From contig NZ_FORS01000004.1 of the NCBI RefSeq assembly GCF_900114065.1, forward strand, positions 186,001 to 250,000: a stretch of 64,000 bases of DNA, written 5' to 3'. Position numbers and translations under genes: made by a program. Below are positions 8,451 to 18,133 of this stretch, piece by piece. The notes under the pieces are model-generated. The model was not told the DNA's origin and ran no database searches. It saw only the letters and a list, made by a program, of their open reading frames with translations. Within the stretch, counting starts at the first letter, position 1; each line of letters opens with the position of its first letter. The stretch comes from Stutzerimonas kunmingensis. GTDB taxonomy: Bacteria; Pseudomonadota; Gammaproteobacteria; Pseudomonadales; Pseudomonadaceae.

Positions 8451-9326
8451 TCAGTCGGTCAGCAAGGACATCTGCGGCGCAGGGCGCAATGCAGACAGGG
8501 CCGGCAGGCCGGGCAAGCGTTCGCTCAGCAAGCCGTGAAAACGCATCGCCAGCTCGGGCGCACGATGATTGTCGGGGGTATGCAAATAGACGTGCGGCGT
8601 CTTGCCGGCCTCGATCCAACCAGCCACCTTGTCCAGCCAGGGCGCCATGAATTCGTCGTTCGCCTCCAGCTCGGGGTGACCGACGAAGCGCACCTGCGGC
8701 GAATCGCTGAATGCCACCGGGCGTACCGGCAGACGCGGCTTCTTGCTCTGCGCATGCAACACGGCGGGGTCGCGAGAGTGGCAGCTGAACAGCGCGCGGG
8801 TATCTAGGCAGATGCGCTCAATGCCGCGATCACGCAGCAATCGGTTCAACGCGCGCTCGCCATCCCCTCGGTCGAAGAATCCGGGATGCCGCACCTCGAT
8901 CGCCAGCGCTGCGTCGAAGCCATCGATGAACGCCGCAAGCTCGCTCAATCTGGATGGCCCAACGCTGGCGGGCAGTTGCAGCCAGAACGGAGTTACCCTT
9001 CGCCCCAATGGCAGCAACAGCCGCTGGAAGGCATGCGCCTGCTCCAGCGCCGCACGCAGATCGCCGGCCTGGCTGACATCGCGGGGAAATTTGGCACAGA
9101 AGCGGAAGCCCTCGGGCATCTCGCCGGCCCAGCGCTGGACCTTCTGCTCCGATGGCCAGGCGTACAGCGTGGTATTGCCCTCGACTGTATTGAAGGTGGA
9201 ACAGTAGCCGGCAAGGAAATCGGAAGCCGGCGTAGCCGTCGGGTACAACGAGCCGAGCCAGGCACTCTCGTTCCAAGAGGGACAACCAATGTAATAGGGA
9301 AGCTCTGGCAGATCGAACCGCCTCAG
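8451..9326 (-). CDS. DUF72 family protein, probable CTG start
   Basis: This is a TIM-barrel-like protein of the DUF72/YecE family, function unknown. Family hallmarks: YYIGCPSWNESAW and LGSLYP near the N-terminus, VEGNTTLYAWP, FRFCAKFPRDVSQ and WLQLPASVGP. The first ATG/GTG/TTG in this frame is TTG at 9248, but it would remove the conserved YIGC...W...YP segment. Codons upstream still encode that segment back to CTG at 9326-9324. This CTG overlaps the TGA stop of the preceding gene as CTGA, just as coupled genes usually overlap as ATGA. I therefore extend the gene to 9326 (291 residues). An annotation tool limited to three start codons would report 9248. Confidence 0.75.
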   Translation of the reverse strand: MRRFDLPELPYYIGCPSWNESAWLGSLYPTATPASDFLAGYCSTFNTVEGNTTLYAWPSEQKVQRWAGEMPEGFRFCAKFPRDVSQAGDLRAALEQAHAFQRLLLPLGRRVTPFWLQLPASVGPSRLSELAAFIDGFDAALAIEVRHPGFFDRGDGERALNRLLRDRGIERICLDTRALFSCHSRDPAVLHAQSKKPRLPVRPVAFSDSPQVRFVGHPELEANDEFMAPWLDKVAGWIEAGKTPHVYLHTPDNHRAPELAMRFHGLLSERLPGLPALSALRPAPQMSLLTD

Positions 9327-9670
9327 GCGTAGAGGTCGAGCCCGAGCACCTCTGCGCCGTCGAACTCGACGCTCATGCTGGCGGTGCTGGCGTAGCTAGC
9401 CAGCGCCTGGGCCACGCGACTGGTCAGTGGGCGCTCGGGCTGCGGTTCGTCATAGCGGAATGCGGAGTAGCGTTCGACCAGCGCGCTGGAATTGACCCGC
9501 TGCTGCGGACGATCGGCCTGGGGCTGGTAATCCTGACCGGAGCGGCTGTCGACCCCGCGCTGCGCCTGCGCGACCCGCTGCGTTTCCCCATAGCTATCCG
9601 CCGCCCTGCCGGTACGGGCAGAACGATCCGTTGAATAGGGAACGGGAAAGGAGCTTTCGACGCGCATCAT
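9323..9670 (-). CDS. conserved small protein of unknown function
   Basis: A 115-residue cytosolic-looking protein with no signal peptide or membrane segment. The first two thirds are rich in Arg, Gln, Ser and Asp and look disordered (many RTGRAAD- and QAQRG-like stretches). The last 35 residues, ending VEFDGAEVLGLDLYA, look folded and are likely the conserved part. It lies 62 bp after tsaB on the same strand, and its stop overlaps the proposed CTG start of the DUF72 gene, so the three are probably one transcript. I do not recognise the family. Confidence 0.65.
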   Translation of the reverse strand: MMRVESSFPVPYSTDRSARTGRAADSYGETQRVAQAQRGVDSRSGQDYQPQADRPQQRVNSSALVERYSAFRYDEPQPERPLTSRVAQALASYASTASMSVEFDGAEVLGLDLYA

Positions 9671-9731
9671 TGGACTCGATCAGAGGCCCGGCGACTCTAA
9701 CGGGCAGCCAGGAGTTTGGCAACGTTCCTCG

Positions 9732-10409
9732 TCATTTGATCCCTTTGGGCGTCGCAACATTGTCCCGCAGGTAGACCGGCTGGGCCTGATCGGCCTCCAG
9801 CGCCTCGCCTCGGTGCCAGGCGAAACTAGCCAGACTCAGCAGATCTTCGGCATGCGGCAGCATCCCGGCGTCGTGCGCACGTACGGCCGCGGTTATCCGC
9901 TCGGCGTAACCCCAGCCGGTACCGGCGCCAAACCAGTCCTCACCTGCATCGCGCGGCAGCACCGCCTGCTCGGGCGGCAGCACGGCCTCACTGCCGACCA
10001 GCTGCATCTCCCCGGCCTGCTCGCGATAACAGCCCCAGTAGACCTCGTCCATGCGCGCATCGATGGCCGCCGCGACCTGCGCGGCGCCGTGCTCACGCCA
10101 GGCCCGTTGGGCAATGGTCGCGAGGGTCGAAACCGGCAGCACCGGCCGCTGCAACGCGAACGCCAGGCCCTGCACCACACCGATGGCAATCCGCACGCCG
10201 GTAAAGGCACCTGGCCCCCGCCCGAAAGCAATGGCATCTACCGCGGACAGCGCAACCCCGGCCTCGCCGAGCAGCGTCTGCACCATCGGCAGCAGCCGCT
10301 GGGCATGCAAGCGCGGAATCACCTCGTAGTGACTCAGCACCTTGCCGTCGTGCAACAGCGCGACTGAGCAGGCTTCGGTGGCAGTATCCAGGGCCAGCAG
10401 AGTGGTCAT
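9732..10409 (-). CDS. tsaB: tRNA threonylcarbamoyladenosine biosynthesis protein TsaB
   Basis: This 225-residue ASKHA-fold protein (YeaZ) is the scaffold partner of TsaD and TsaE in making t6A37 on ANN-decoding tRNAs. Family motifs: LLALDTATEACSVALL at the N-terminus, the PRLHAQRLLPMV segment and FGRGPGAFTGVRIAIGVVQG (about 63-82). Length is normal. It is followed by the small unknown gene and DUF72 gene. A terminator separates it from adk upstream. Confidence 0.95.
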   Translation of the reverse strand: MTTLLALDTATEACSVALLHDGKVLSHYEVIPRLHAQRLLPMVQTLLGEAGVALSAVDAIAFGRGPGAFTGVRIAIGVVQGLAFALQRPVLPVSTLATIAQRAWREHGAAQVAAAIDARMDEVYWGCYREQAGEMQLVGSEAVLPPEQAVLPRDAGEDWFGAGTGWGYAERITAAVRAHDAGMLPHAEDLLSLASFAWHRGEALEADQAQPVYLRDNVATPKGIK

Positions 10410-10489
10410 CGGGTCGGTCCGGTCGGTAAAAAGGCGCCGATTCTAACGTATTCGCGGAGCGGGTTCTTTCGCGCCGGTCCTGATCTCTG

Positions 10490-10526
10490 GGCAAAAAAAT
10501 GCCCGTATCTTTCGATACGGGCATTT
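10490..10526 (-). terminator. Rho-independent terminator of adk
   Basis: On the minus strand an 11-bp stem (GATACGGGCAT facing ATGCCCGTATC, loop of 4) is followed by seven T's. It lies 27 bp beyond the adk stop and upstream of tsaB. Confidence 0.85.
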
Positions 10527-10552
10527 CTATCGCTCGTGCCAGGCAGCTTCGA

Positions 10553-11218
<666 letters not shown>

Positions 11219-11444
11219 TTAGAAGGGGGCGATCCTGCCAGCGGGCCGGAGTGGCTCTTCGCTGACGAATCAAAAATTCTGGTTTGCCGCCATGCGACAA
11301 AAGGTTGAACACGATACACAGCGCACCGAGGCGGCACAAGCCGTCCCGAAAGCGTCTATCGACCCGTATAAATGTCACGATTCGACGCGAGTTGCGCTCA
11401 ACGACTACGCATCGCGCAGCCGTTCAGCGCCGGGAACCGCCACT

Positions 11445-14084
11445 TCAGCCCGTGTTGCGCAAGCCCGCCGCGATACCCGCCACACTGACCAGCAGCGCCT
11501 GCTCGAGCGGGCTGTCTGCCGGGTTCTGCTGCTGCCTTGAGCGAGCCAGCAGTTCTATCTGCAGCAGGTGCAACGGATCAAGATAGGTGTTGCGCAGACT
11601 GAACGCCTCCTGGGTCTTCGGGCTGTGATCGAGCAGATCGGCCTGGCCGGTCACACTCAGCACAGCGCCGACCACCTGCGACAATCGGTCACGCAAATCG
11701 CCACCAAGGGAAAGCAGTTCCGGCTGCACCAGGCGTTCATCGTAACGCCTTGCGATATCGGCATCGGCCTTGGCCAGCACCATTTCCAGCATGTCGATGC
11801 GCGTCGTGAAGAACGGCCATCGCGCACGCATTTCGGCCAGCCGCTCGCCCTCCCCGCGCGTCAGTGCGCTCTGCAGCGCCTGCTCCCACCCAAGCCAGGC
11901 GGGCAGCATCAGCCGCGTTTGCGTCCAGGCGAAAATCCAGGGAATCGCCCGCAGGCTTTCCACTCCTCCCTCGCGACGTTTGGAGGGGCGACTGCCCAAC
12001 GGCAAACGGCCCAGTTCCAGCTCGGGTGTCGCCTGGCGGAAGTAATCGACGAACTGCGGATGCTCGCGTACCACGCCACGATAGGCCGCCACCCCTTCGG
12101 CGGACAGGCGATCCATGGTCTCACGCCAGTCGGCCTCGGGCATCGGCGGCGGCAACAGAGTCGCCTCGAGCACCGCGGCGAGGTACAGATTGAGGTTCTG
12201 CTCGGCGATGTCCGGCAGGCCGAATTTGAAGCGAATCATTTCGCCCTGTTCGGTGGTACGGAAGCGCCCGACTACCGAGCCCGGCGGCTGCGACAGGATC
12301 GCCGCATGCGCCGGGCCACCGCCACGCCCCACGGTGCCGCCGCGGCCATGGAACAGCAACAGTTCGACGTCGTGCTCCCGGCATACGTCCACCAGCCGTT
12401 CCTGAGCGCGGTATTGGGCCCAGGCGGCGGCAGTGGTGCCAGCATCCTTGGCCGAGTCGGAGTAGCCGATCATCACCTCCTGCGGGCCATGCAGACGCTG
12501 GCGATACCCGGGCAGCGCGAGCAGACGGTCGATGATCGGCGCGGCGTTATTCAGGTCGTCCAGGGTTTCGAACAGCGGCACCACACGCATCGGTCGCTGC
12601 AGGCCGGCTTCCTTGAGCAGCAACTGCACGGCGAGTACATCGGAGGCCGCATGGGCCATGGAAATGACATAGGAGCCAAGTGACGCCGCTGGCGCCTCGG
12701 CGATCACCGCGCAGGTGGCGAGCACCTCGGCGGTATCGGCCGACGGATGATAATGCGCCGGCAGCAGCGGGCGGCGATTGCCCAGTTCAAGCTGCAGCCA
12801 GTCCAGTCGCCGCTGCTCGTCCCACGCCTGATAGTCGCCCAGCCCGAGGTAATCGGTGATTTCCGCCAGCGCTGCGGCATGCCGTGCCGCGTCCTGGCGA
12901 ATGTCCAGCCGTACCAGGAACAACCCGAACACGGCCAGTCGCCGCAGGCAGTCAAGCAGCGCGCCATCGGCGATCATGCCCATCCCGCGGGCATGCAACG
13001 AGCGGTAGCAGAGTTCCAGCGGCCGACGCAGCTCGGCGCAGTCCTGCAGCACTTCCGCCGGAGCCGGCTGGCCATGCTCGATGGCCGCTCGCGCCCACTC
13101 CCGGGTCGCCCGCAGGCGTTGACGCAGGGGCTTGAGCAGGACCCGGTATGGCTCGGCCGAATCACCGGTCAGGCGCAGCAGTTCCTCACTGGCTTCGCTC
13201 ATCGACAATGCGGTGATCAACCCTTCGATCTCCCGCAGGTACAGATCGGCAGCCACCCAGCGCGCGGTAAGCAACACTTCGCGGGATACCATCGCGGTCA
13301 CGTTCGGGTTGCCATCGCGGTCGCCGCCCATCCAGGAGGCGAAGCGGATCGGCGCGGCTTCCAGTGGCAGGTGCAGCCCGGTCGTCCGCCTGAGCGTCGC
13401 ATCGGTCTGACGCAATACATTGGGTACGGCCTTCCACAGCGAGTTCTCGATGGCGGCGAAGCCCCACCGCGCCTCTTCCACTGGCGTCGGTCGGTTGCGA
13501 CGGATTTCCTCGGTGTGCCAGACCTCGGCGATCAGGCGCTGCAGCTGCAGCTCGATCTTCGCCTGCTCGGCGTCGGAGAGGTCGGTGTGGTCCCGTGCGG
13601 CCAGCTGTTCGGCGATGGCGTCGTACTTCTGGATCAGCGTGCGCCGTGAAACTTCGGTGGGGTGCGCTGTCAGCACCAGTTCGATTTCCAGGCGACTGAC
13701 CTGCCGTGCAATGAACTCGTCGCCGTGTCCGGCGGCCTTGAGGCGTTCGATCAGATCGGCGAACACGCTGGTTTCGAACGGTACCGGCTCGCCTGCCGTA
13801 CGGCGACGAACCTGATGGTACTGCTCGGCGATATTGGCCAGGTTGAGGAACTGGTTGAACGCCCGTGTCATCGGCAGCAGTTCATTCTCGTCAAGGCTGT
13901 CGAGCGTCTCGGACAGCAGTTGAGCACCCTCGGCCGAGCCTTTGCGTGCCGCCTTGGCACCCTTGCGGATGCGTTCGATCTTGTCGAAGAACTGGTCGCC
14001 ATGCTGGGCGCGAATGGTGTTGCCGAGCAGTTCGCCAAGCAGGTGTACGTTGTCGCGCAGGCGCGCGTCGATGATTTTCGCCAT
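11445..14084 (-). CDS. ppc: phosphoenolpyruvate carboxylase
   Basis: This 879-residue cytosolic enzyme carboxylates phosphoenolpyruvate to oxaloacetate, refilling the TCA cycle. Catalytic motifs are intact: [12 protein letters not shown] (His near residue 138), [11 protein letters not shown] (about 254-264), [14 protein letters not shown] (about 535-548) and [16 protein letters not shown] (about 570-585). It ends in LRNTG, the conserved C-terminal effector-site tail. Full length. The 244-bp gap between it and adk contains no further gene that I can support. Confidence 0.97.
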   Translation of the reverse strand: MAKIIDARLRDNVHLLGELLGNTIRAQHGDQFFDKIERIRKGAKAARKGSAEGAQLLSETLDSLDENELLPMTRAFNQFLNLANIAEQYHQVRRRTAGEPVPFETSVFADLIERLKAAGHGDEFIARQVSRLEIELVLTAHPTEVSRRTLIQKYDAIAEQLAARDHTDLSDAEQAKIELQLQRLIAEVWHTEEIRRNRPTPVEEARWGFAAIENSLWKAVPNVLRQTDATLRRTTGLHLPLEAAPIRFASWMGGDRDGNPNVTAMVSREVLLTARWVAADLYLREIEGLITALSMSEASEELLRLTGDSAEPYRVLLKPLRQRLRATREWARAAIEHGQPAPAEVLQDCAELRRPLELCYRSLHARGMGMIADGALLDCLRRLAVFGLFLVRLDIRQDAARHAAALAEITDYLGLGDYQAWDEQRRLDWLQLELGNRRPLLPAHYHPSADTAEVLATCAVIAEAPAASLGSYVISMAHAASDVLAVQLLLKEAGLQRPMRVVPLFETLDDLNNAAPIIDRLLALPGYRQRLHGPQEVMIGYSDSAKDAGTTAAAWAQYRAQERLVDVCREHDVELLLFHGRGGTVGRGGGPAHAAILSQPPGSVVGRFRTTEQGEMIRFKFGLPDIAEQNLNLYLAAVLEATLLPPPMPEADWRETMDRLSAEGVAAYRGVVREHPQFVDYFRQATPELELGRLPLGSRPSKRREGGVESLRAIPWIFAWTQTRLMLPAWLGWEQALQSALTRGEGERLAEMRARWPFFTTRIDMLEMVLAKADADIARRYDERLVQPELLSLGGDLRDRLSQVVGAVLSVTGQADLLDHSPKTQEAFSLRNTYLDPLHLLQIELLARSRQQQNPADSPLEQALLVSVAGIAAGLRNTG

Positions 14085-14308
14085 GACCTTCTTGCTCCTC
14101 CTGGGCTGCCGCCTTCACATGAGCGACTCGCCGCTGCTTATCAGACGCGCCGCGGAGAAAACGATCCTGAACGGCTACGCTGAAATTACCTCCAACCAGA
14201 GTGCCCACAGCATCCGGTCATGACAAGGCGTCAACGCCGACGACCCTGTTGCGGACAGCACGATTGCACATGTCATCACCGCTCGTAAGCGCGGGCAAAG
14301 GAGTAATC

Positions 14309-14659
14309 ATGAGAATTTCCGAGCTGGTCAGCCATTGGGAACGCGACGCCAAGGGTCACATGAGCCAGACAACCTACAGCATTCCGCTGGACGTCGAGAG
14401 CGCGGCTCGGCTCGCGGCGCTCGCCGAGATGTACCCCAAGCGCAGCACCGAAGCGCTGCTCGGCGAGCTGGTTGGTGCGGCCCTCGAAGCCGTCGAAACC
14501 AGCCTTCCGTATGAGCGCGGCACCCAGGTCATCGCCACTGACGAACAGGGTGACCCGGTCTACGAGGACGTCGGCCCTACCCCGCGCTTTCTCGAGCTCT
14601 CGCGCAAACACCTCAAGCGCATGCTCGACGAGGAAGCGTCTTCCACCCCGCCGGCCTGA
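14309..14659 (+). CDS. small conserved Pseudomonas protein next to ppc
   Basis: A 116-residue soluble acidic protein without signal peptide. It contains IPLDVESAARLAALAEMYP and STEALLGELVGAALEAVE, which resemble a ribbon-helix-helix-like or helical regulatory fold, and a conserved tail YEDVGPTPRFLELSRKHL. Databases have labelled relatives type 1 pili tip component, which I do not think the sequence supports, since there is no export signal. The start at 14309 is set by the AAAGGAG ribosome site at 14297-14303; an earlier in-frame start would lie in the promoter. It is divergent from ppc. Function unknown. Confidence 0.75.
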   Translation: MRISELVSHWERDAKGHMSQTTYSIPLDVESAARLAALAEMYPKRSTEALLGELVGAALEAVETSLPYERGTQVIATDEQGDPVYEDVGPTPRFLELSRKHLKRMLDEEASSTPPA

Positions 14660-14683
14660 CCCGAAAGCGCACCCTGCACGCTC

Positions 14684-14702
14684 GGCGCCCGCTCAGGGCG
14701 CC
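14684..14702. terminator. GC-rich hairpin after the small gene
   Basis: A perfect GGCGCCC-gctca-GGGCGCC hairpin lies 25 bp after the stop of the gene at 14309 and is not followed by a T-run. It probably separates that gene from the lipoprotein genes, but it is weak as an intrinsic terminator. Confidence 0.4.
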
Positions 14703-14946
14703 ATCACACAGGTCACCTTTGTTGCATACGCCCGCCCTGCCCGCACAGGCCAGTCCCCACCCCGTTAATACCGCGCTGGTAGCGGATTCCCCGATGACAA
14801 CCGCTCTAGCACGCCAACTTTCACTGAACGATTAGCGCCATTTGGCCTCACAAAGATATGTCCCGACATCGGTAGTGCCCTATTCAGCACACTGCCCGGC
14901 CAGGGACGGTAGCTATTCGTTGAGCAATTCGAACTGGAGACTGACC

Positions 14947-15339
14947 ATGAACAAAGCTGTCGCAACCCACGCTTCGAGATTTCAGCTACCCAAGCTGGCG
15001 GCCATTGCACTTGGTGGCCTGCTGCTGACCGCATGCGCCGGCAACCCACCGACCGAGCAGTTCGCCGTGACTGAATCGGCCGTGCGCAGCGCCGTAAGCG
15101 CTGGTGGTACCGAGTATGCCGCAGTGGAAATGCGCGCCGCGCAGGAAAAGTGGAAAGAGGCCGAACTGGCCATGCAGAAAGAAAACTACGAACAAGCCCG
15201 CAAGCTGGCCGAACAGGCCGAATGGGATGCCCGCGTAGCCCAACGCAAGGCTGAAGCGGCGAAGGCTCAGAAGGCCGTAGAAGATGCGCAGCAGGGGATT
15301 CAGGAATTGCGCGAAGAAGGCATGCGCAACGTTCGCTGA
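14947..15339 (+). CDS. DUF4398 lipoprotein
   Basis: This 130-residue envelope lipoprotein has a signal peptide ending in the lipobox LTAC (KLAAIALGGLLLTACAGN). The mature protein is one long charged helix (about 50-125), rich in Ala, Glu, Lys and Gln. It matches the DUF4398 pattern EYAAVEMRAAQEKWKEAELA and a heptad-like QARKLAEQAEWDARVAQRKAE. It precedes the OmpA-type lipoprotein by 50 bp, and its coiled coil resembles that protein's N-terminal region, so the two may pack together. I chose the ATG at 14947, which directly starts the signal peptide. The 287-bp region upstream presumably holds the promoter. Confidence 0.85.
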   Translation: MNKAVATHASRFQLPKLAAIALGGLLLTACAGNPPTEQFAVTESAVRSAVSAGGTEYAAVEMRAAQEKWKEAELAMQKENYEQARKLAEQAEWDARVAQRKAEAAKAQKAVEDAQQGIQELREEGMRNVR

Positions 15340-15389
15340 TTCCTCGCCACGCCCGCCATTCCGTTTATAGCCAATAGGATGAACTCGTC

Positions 15390-16172
15390 ATGCACAAGCT
15401 TGTAACCCTACCTACCATGCTGGCCCTGAGCATCGGCCTAGTGGCCTGCGCCAACCAGCCCAATCAGAACCTTGAAGAGGCGCGCAGCAGCTTCTCCGCT
15501 CTGCAGAGCGACGCCCGCTCAAGCAAGGTCGCAGCCCTGGAAACCCAGGACGCCAGCAACATGCTGGACAAGGCCAACAAGGCATATCTGAACGATGCCG
15601 ACGAAGAAACGGTGGATCAGCTGGCCTACCTGACCAAGCGCCGCATCGAACTGGCCGAGCAGACTATTGCCCTGCGCGCGGCCGAAGAGGATCTCGGCAA
15701 GGCCTCCGCGCAGCGCGCCGAAGCCCGCCTCGAAGCCCGGGACGCGCAGATCCGCAAGCTGCAGGAGGACATGCAGGCCAAGCAGACCGAGCGCGGCACC
15801 CTGGTGACCTTCGGTGACGTTCTGTTCGACCTGGACAAGGCCGAACTTAAACCGGCCGGTATGCGCGGCATCCAGAAGCTCGCTGAGTTCCTGAACGAGA
15901 ATCCGGAGCGCAAGGTGGTAGTCGAGGGTTATACCGACAGCACCGGCTCCGACTCTTACAACCAGCAGCTTTCCGAGCGCCGCGCCCAATCCGTGCGCCG
16001 CGCATTGACCCACGCGGGCGTCGATCCACAGCGCATCCAGGCGGTGGGCTATGGCGAGCAATACCCGGTTGCGAGCAACGACTCGCCGTCCAGCCGCGCG
16101 ATGAATCGCCGCGTCGAGGTGACTATCTCCAACGACAGCCAGCGCGTCGCGCCACGTTCGTCGATGGAGTGA
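15390..16172 (+). CDS. lptF: OmpA-family lipoprotein LptF
   Basis: A 260-residue outer-membrane lipoprotein: signal peptide and lipobox LVAC (Cys20), a helical DUF4398-like linker (about 25-130), then a C-terminal OmpA peptidoglycan-binding domain (about 138-245). The last domain shows VTFGDVLFDLDKAELKPAG, VEGYTDSTGSDSYNQQLSERRA and the diaminopimelate-contacting NRRVEVTI. It matches P. aeruginosa LptF (not the LPS exporter subunit of the same name) in size and in position behind a DUF4398 lipoprotein. Role: tethering the outer membrane to peptidoglycan and stress survival, known from the family. Confidence 0.88.
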   Translation: MHKLVTLPTMLALSIGLVACANQPNQNLEEARSSFSALQSDARSSKVAALETQDASNMLDKANKAYLNDADEETVDQLAYLTKRRIELAEQTIALRAAEEDLGKASAQRAEARLEARDAQIRKLQEDMQAKQTERGTLVTFGDVLFDLDKAELKPAGMRGIQKLAEFLNENPERKVVVEGYTDSTGSDSYNQQLSERRAQSVRRALTHAGVDPQRIQAVGYGEQYPVASNDSPSSRAMNRRVEVTISNDSQRVAPRSSME

Positions 16173-16215
16173 CCACGGACCGTGGGCATGGCGAGCTGAT
16201 GCCCTGCCCCTTTAG

Positions 16216-16246
16216 CAGCCCGTCGCCCTGACGGGCTGTTTTATTT
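16216..16246 (+). terminator. Rho-independent terminator of lptF
   Basis: A 9-bp stem CAGCCCGTC/GACGGGCTG with a 5-base loop is followed by TTTTATTT. It lies 43 bp after the lptF stop and ends the lipoprotein operon; its T-run touches the end of the convergent gene. Confidence 0.9.
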
Positions 16247-16564
16247 GCTCTCCTGCGGCGCATCCTGACCCATGCAGCGCACGGCGCGCTTCTTCCTGTC
16301 GACCAGCACGCCTGTCAGGCCCTTCTGTTCGGTATCGAACAGCACCAGCACACCATCGATGCACTGAGCCACCTGCGACGCCGGCTTCAGCGATACCCGG
16401 TAATCCTCGCCGGGAACGGTCTTGAGCATGGTGTAGTCAGCCAGCAGCAACGCATCCTCTGGCTTGGCGATATGCACGTAGCCGTAATAGGACAGCACCG
16501 CGACCGTGCCAAGCACGCTGCCGATGGCGGTCAGGATCAGGGGAATGGGATTGCGTTCGGACAT
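16241..16564 (-). CDS. small membrane-anchored protein of unknown function
   Basis: A 107-residue protein with one N-terminal membrane helix (PIPLILTAIGSVLGTVAVLSYY, about residues 6-26) and a periplasmic domain containing two cysteines (AQCIDG, RCMGQ) that may pair. I chose the ATG at 16564 (MSERNPIP). Another ATG lies 12 bases upstream; a longer reading has no supporting features. It lies 58 bp downstream of the AIM24-like gene on the same strand. I do not recognise the family. Confidence 0.65.
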   Translation of the reverse strand: MSERNPIPLILTAIGSVLGTVAVLSYYGYVHIAKPEDALLLADYTMLKTVPGEDYRVSLKPASQVAQCIDGVLVLFDTEQKGLTGVLVDRKKRAVRCMGQDAPQESK

Positions 16565-16622
16565 GGACGGTCTCATCGAGGCAAAGAGGCGCATTGTGAC
16601 AAATTCGAAGGTCGCCTGCGGC

Positions 16623-17369
16623 TCATTTACCGCTGGCGCGGGTTTCACCGCGGGCCTGTGAGGTCGCCTCGTAGACCCGCTCGGCCAGGCGCGAGAAGGG
16701 CAGGCTCTGGATCCAGACGCTGCCGGTGCCCTTGAGGGTGGTGAGCAGCAGCCCTTCGCCACCGAACAGCATGCTCCGGAGGCCGCCGGCAAGCTGGATG
16801 TCGTAGTCGATGCCCTGCGTGAAGGCCACCAGGCAGCCGGTATCCAGCCGCAGGGTTTCGTTGTTCAGCTCCTTGCGAATCACGGTGCCGCCGGCATGCA
16901 CGAAGGCCAGTCCATCGCCTTCCAGGCGCTGCAGGATGAATCCCTCGCCACCGAAGAAGCCTGCGCCGATGCGCTTGCTGAAGCTTATGCCGATGCACGT
17001 GCCATAAGCCGCGCAGAGAAAGGCATCCTTCTGACAAAACAGCTTGCCGCCCACAGCAGCAAGATCAATCGCTACCACTGTGCCCGGATAAGGCGCGGCG
17101 AAGGCCACGCGTGCCTTGGCCTTGCTTTCATTGGTGAAGTGAGTGAGGAACAGTGACTCGCCGGTGAACATGCGCTTGCCCGCGCCCCACAGCTTGCCGA
17201 GCACGCCGCTCGCCGAACCGTCGCCCATGCGCGCTTCGAAACGCACGCCGTCGGTCATGTAGTTCATTGCTCCGGCTTCGGCGATCACCGTCTCGTCTGG
17301 ATCGAGGATGATCTCCACGCTTTGCGCGGACTGACCGAGGATTTCGTATTCGAGTTCGTGGCTGGACAC
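16623..17369 (-). CDS. AIM24 / TIGR00266 family protein
   Basis: This 248-residue soluble protein is built of repeated beta-sandwich motifs of the TIGR00266/AIM24 family: [46 protein letters not shown] and [22 protein letters not shown]. The start is GTG at 17369 with AGGAG seven bases before it. It sits between the small membrane gene and a BI-1-like membrane protein on the same strand. Molecular function is unknown; the yeast relative is mitochondrial. Confidence 0.85.
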   Translation of the reverse strand: MSSHELEYEILGQSAQSVEIILDPDETVIAEAGAMNYMTDGVRFEARMGDGSASGVLGKLWGAGKRMFTGESLFLTHFTNESKAKARVAFAAPYPGTVVAIDLAAVGGKLFCQKDAFLCAAYGTCIGISFSKRIGAGFFGGEGFILQRLEGDGLAFVHAGGTVIRKELNNETLRLDTGCLVAFTQGIDYDIQLAGGLRSMLFGGEGLLLTTLKGTGSVWIQSLPFSRLAERVYEATSQARGETRASGK

Positions 17370-17431
17370 GGCGAGCTCCTGAAGCGATCGGGTTGCGGCG
17401 CTGCAAGGATCCGGCAGCGTCCCGCCGTTGC

Positions 17432-18091
17432 CTATCTGCGCCCGAGAATACGCAGGATACGCAGGAACAGGTTGATGATGTCCATATAGAGCGCGGCTGC
17501 GCTGTCAATGGCGTTGTCCAGCGTCTTGGGGATCTGATTCGCCCGCCCCCAGTCCACGCCGACATAGCCGCAGAAGATCATCACGACGATCCAGTCGATC
17601 ACGCCGTGATGAATGCCGAGGATGAACACCTCGACCAACTCGACGACGATCACCAGCAACAACGCCACTGTCAGCGCACCGGCGATGCTGGCGAAGAACT
17701 TCGGAAACAGCATGCCGAGCAGCATCATGCCCAGGGTAACAAGCGCGGTGATGCGTATCGCCTCATGCACCAGAGAGGCGTCGTAGCGGCCCACCACCAG
17801 GTTGACGATAAGCCCGAACGGCACCACCACCAGGTTGTAACCGAAAAAACTCACCCAGGGCTGGTTCGAACGATGAAACAGCCAGGCGCCGGTGAGGCAG
17901 CAGGCGAAGTAGCCGCCAAAGAACAGCCAGGGATGGATGCTGCGAATGGACTCGACCGGGATGTTGCCGACCATCCACCAGTTGACCCAGAAGCCCCAGC
18001 AAAGCGTGAGGCCGATGACGAGGTTGTAGGCGCCAGCCGAGAGGGTGCGATCCAGCGGACTGGACTGGCGGGCAAAGACCGGGTTTTCCAT
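17432..18091 (-). CDS. BI-1-like (Bax inhibitor-1 family) inner-membrane protein
   Basis: A 219-residue membrane protein with about seven hydrophobic segments, from [20 protein letters not shown] to [18 protein letters not shown]. The C-terminal [26 protein letters not shown] closely matches the conserved end of bacterial BI-1/YccA-type proteins, which may be ion leak channels. No signal peptide beyond TM1. Spaced 62 bp from the AIM24-like gene. The family match rests mainly on the C-terminus, so moderate confidence. Confidence 0.75.
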   Translation of the reverse strand: MENPVFARQSSPLDRTLSAGAYNLVIGLTLCWGFWVNWWMVGNIPVESIRSIHPWLFFGGYFACCLTGAWLFHRSNQPWVSFFGYNLVVVPFGLIVNLVVGRYDASLVHEAIRITALVTLGMMLLGMLFPKFFASIAGALTVALLLVIVVELVEVFILGIHHGVIDWIVVMIFCGYVGVDWGRANQIPKTLDNAIDSAAALYMDIINLFLRILRILGRR

Positions 18092-18133
18092 ATCGTTACG
18101 CTTCCTTGCGTGGGTGGTGTCGGATATTCGGGA

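Noticed and set aside
14703-14946. AlgU-type promoter (GAACTT...TCTGA) upstream of the DUF4398/lptF pair
   Set aside because: P. aeruginosa lptF is reported AlgU-dependent, but I see no convincing -35/-10 pair at the right spacing here.
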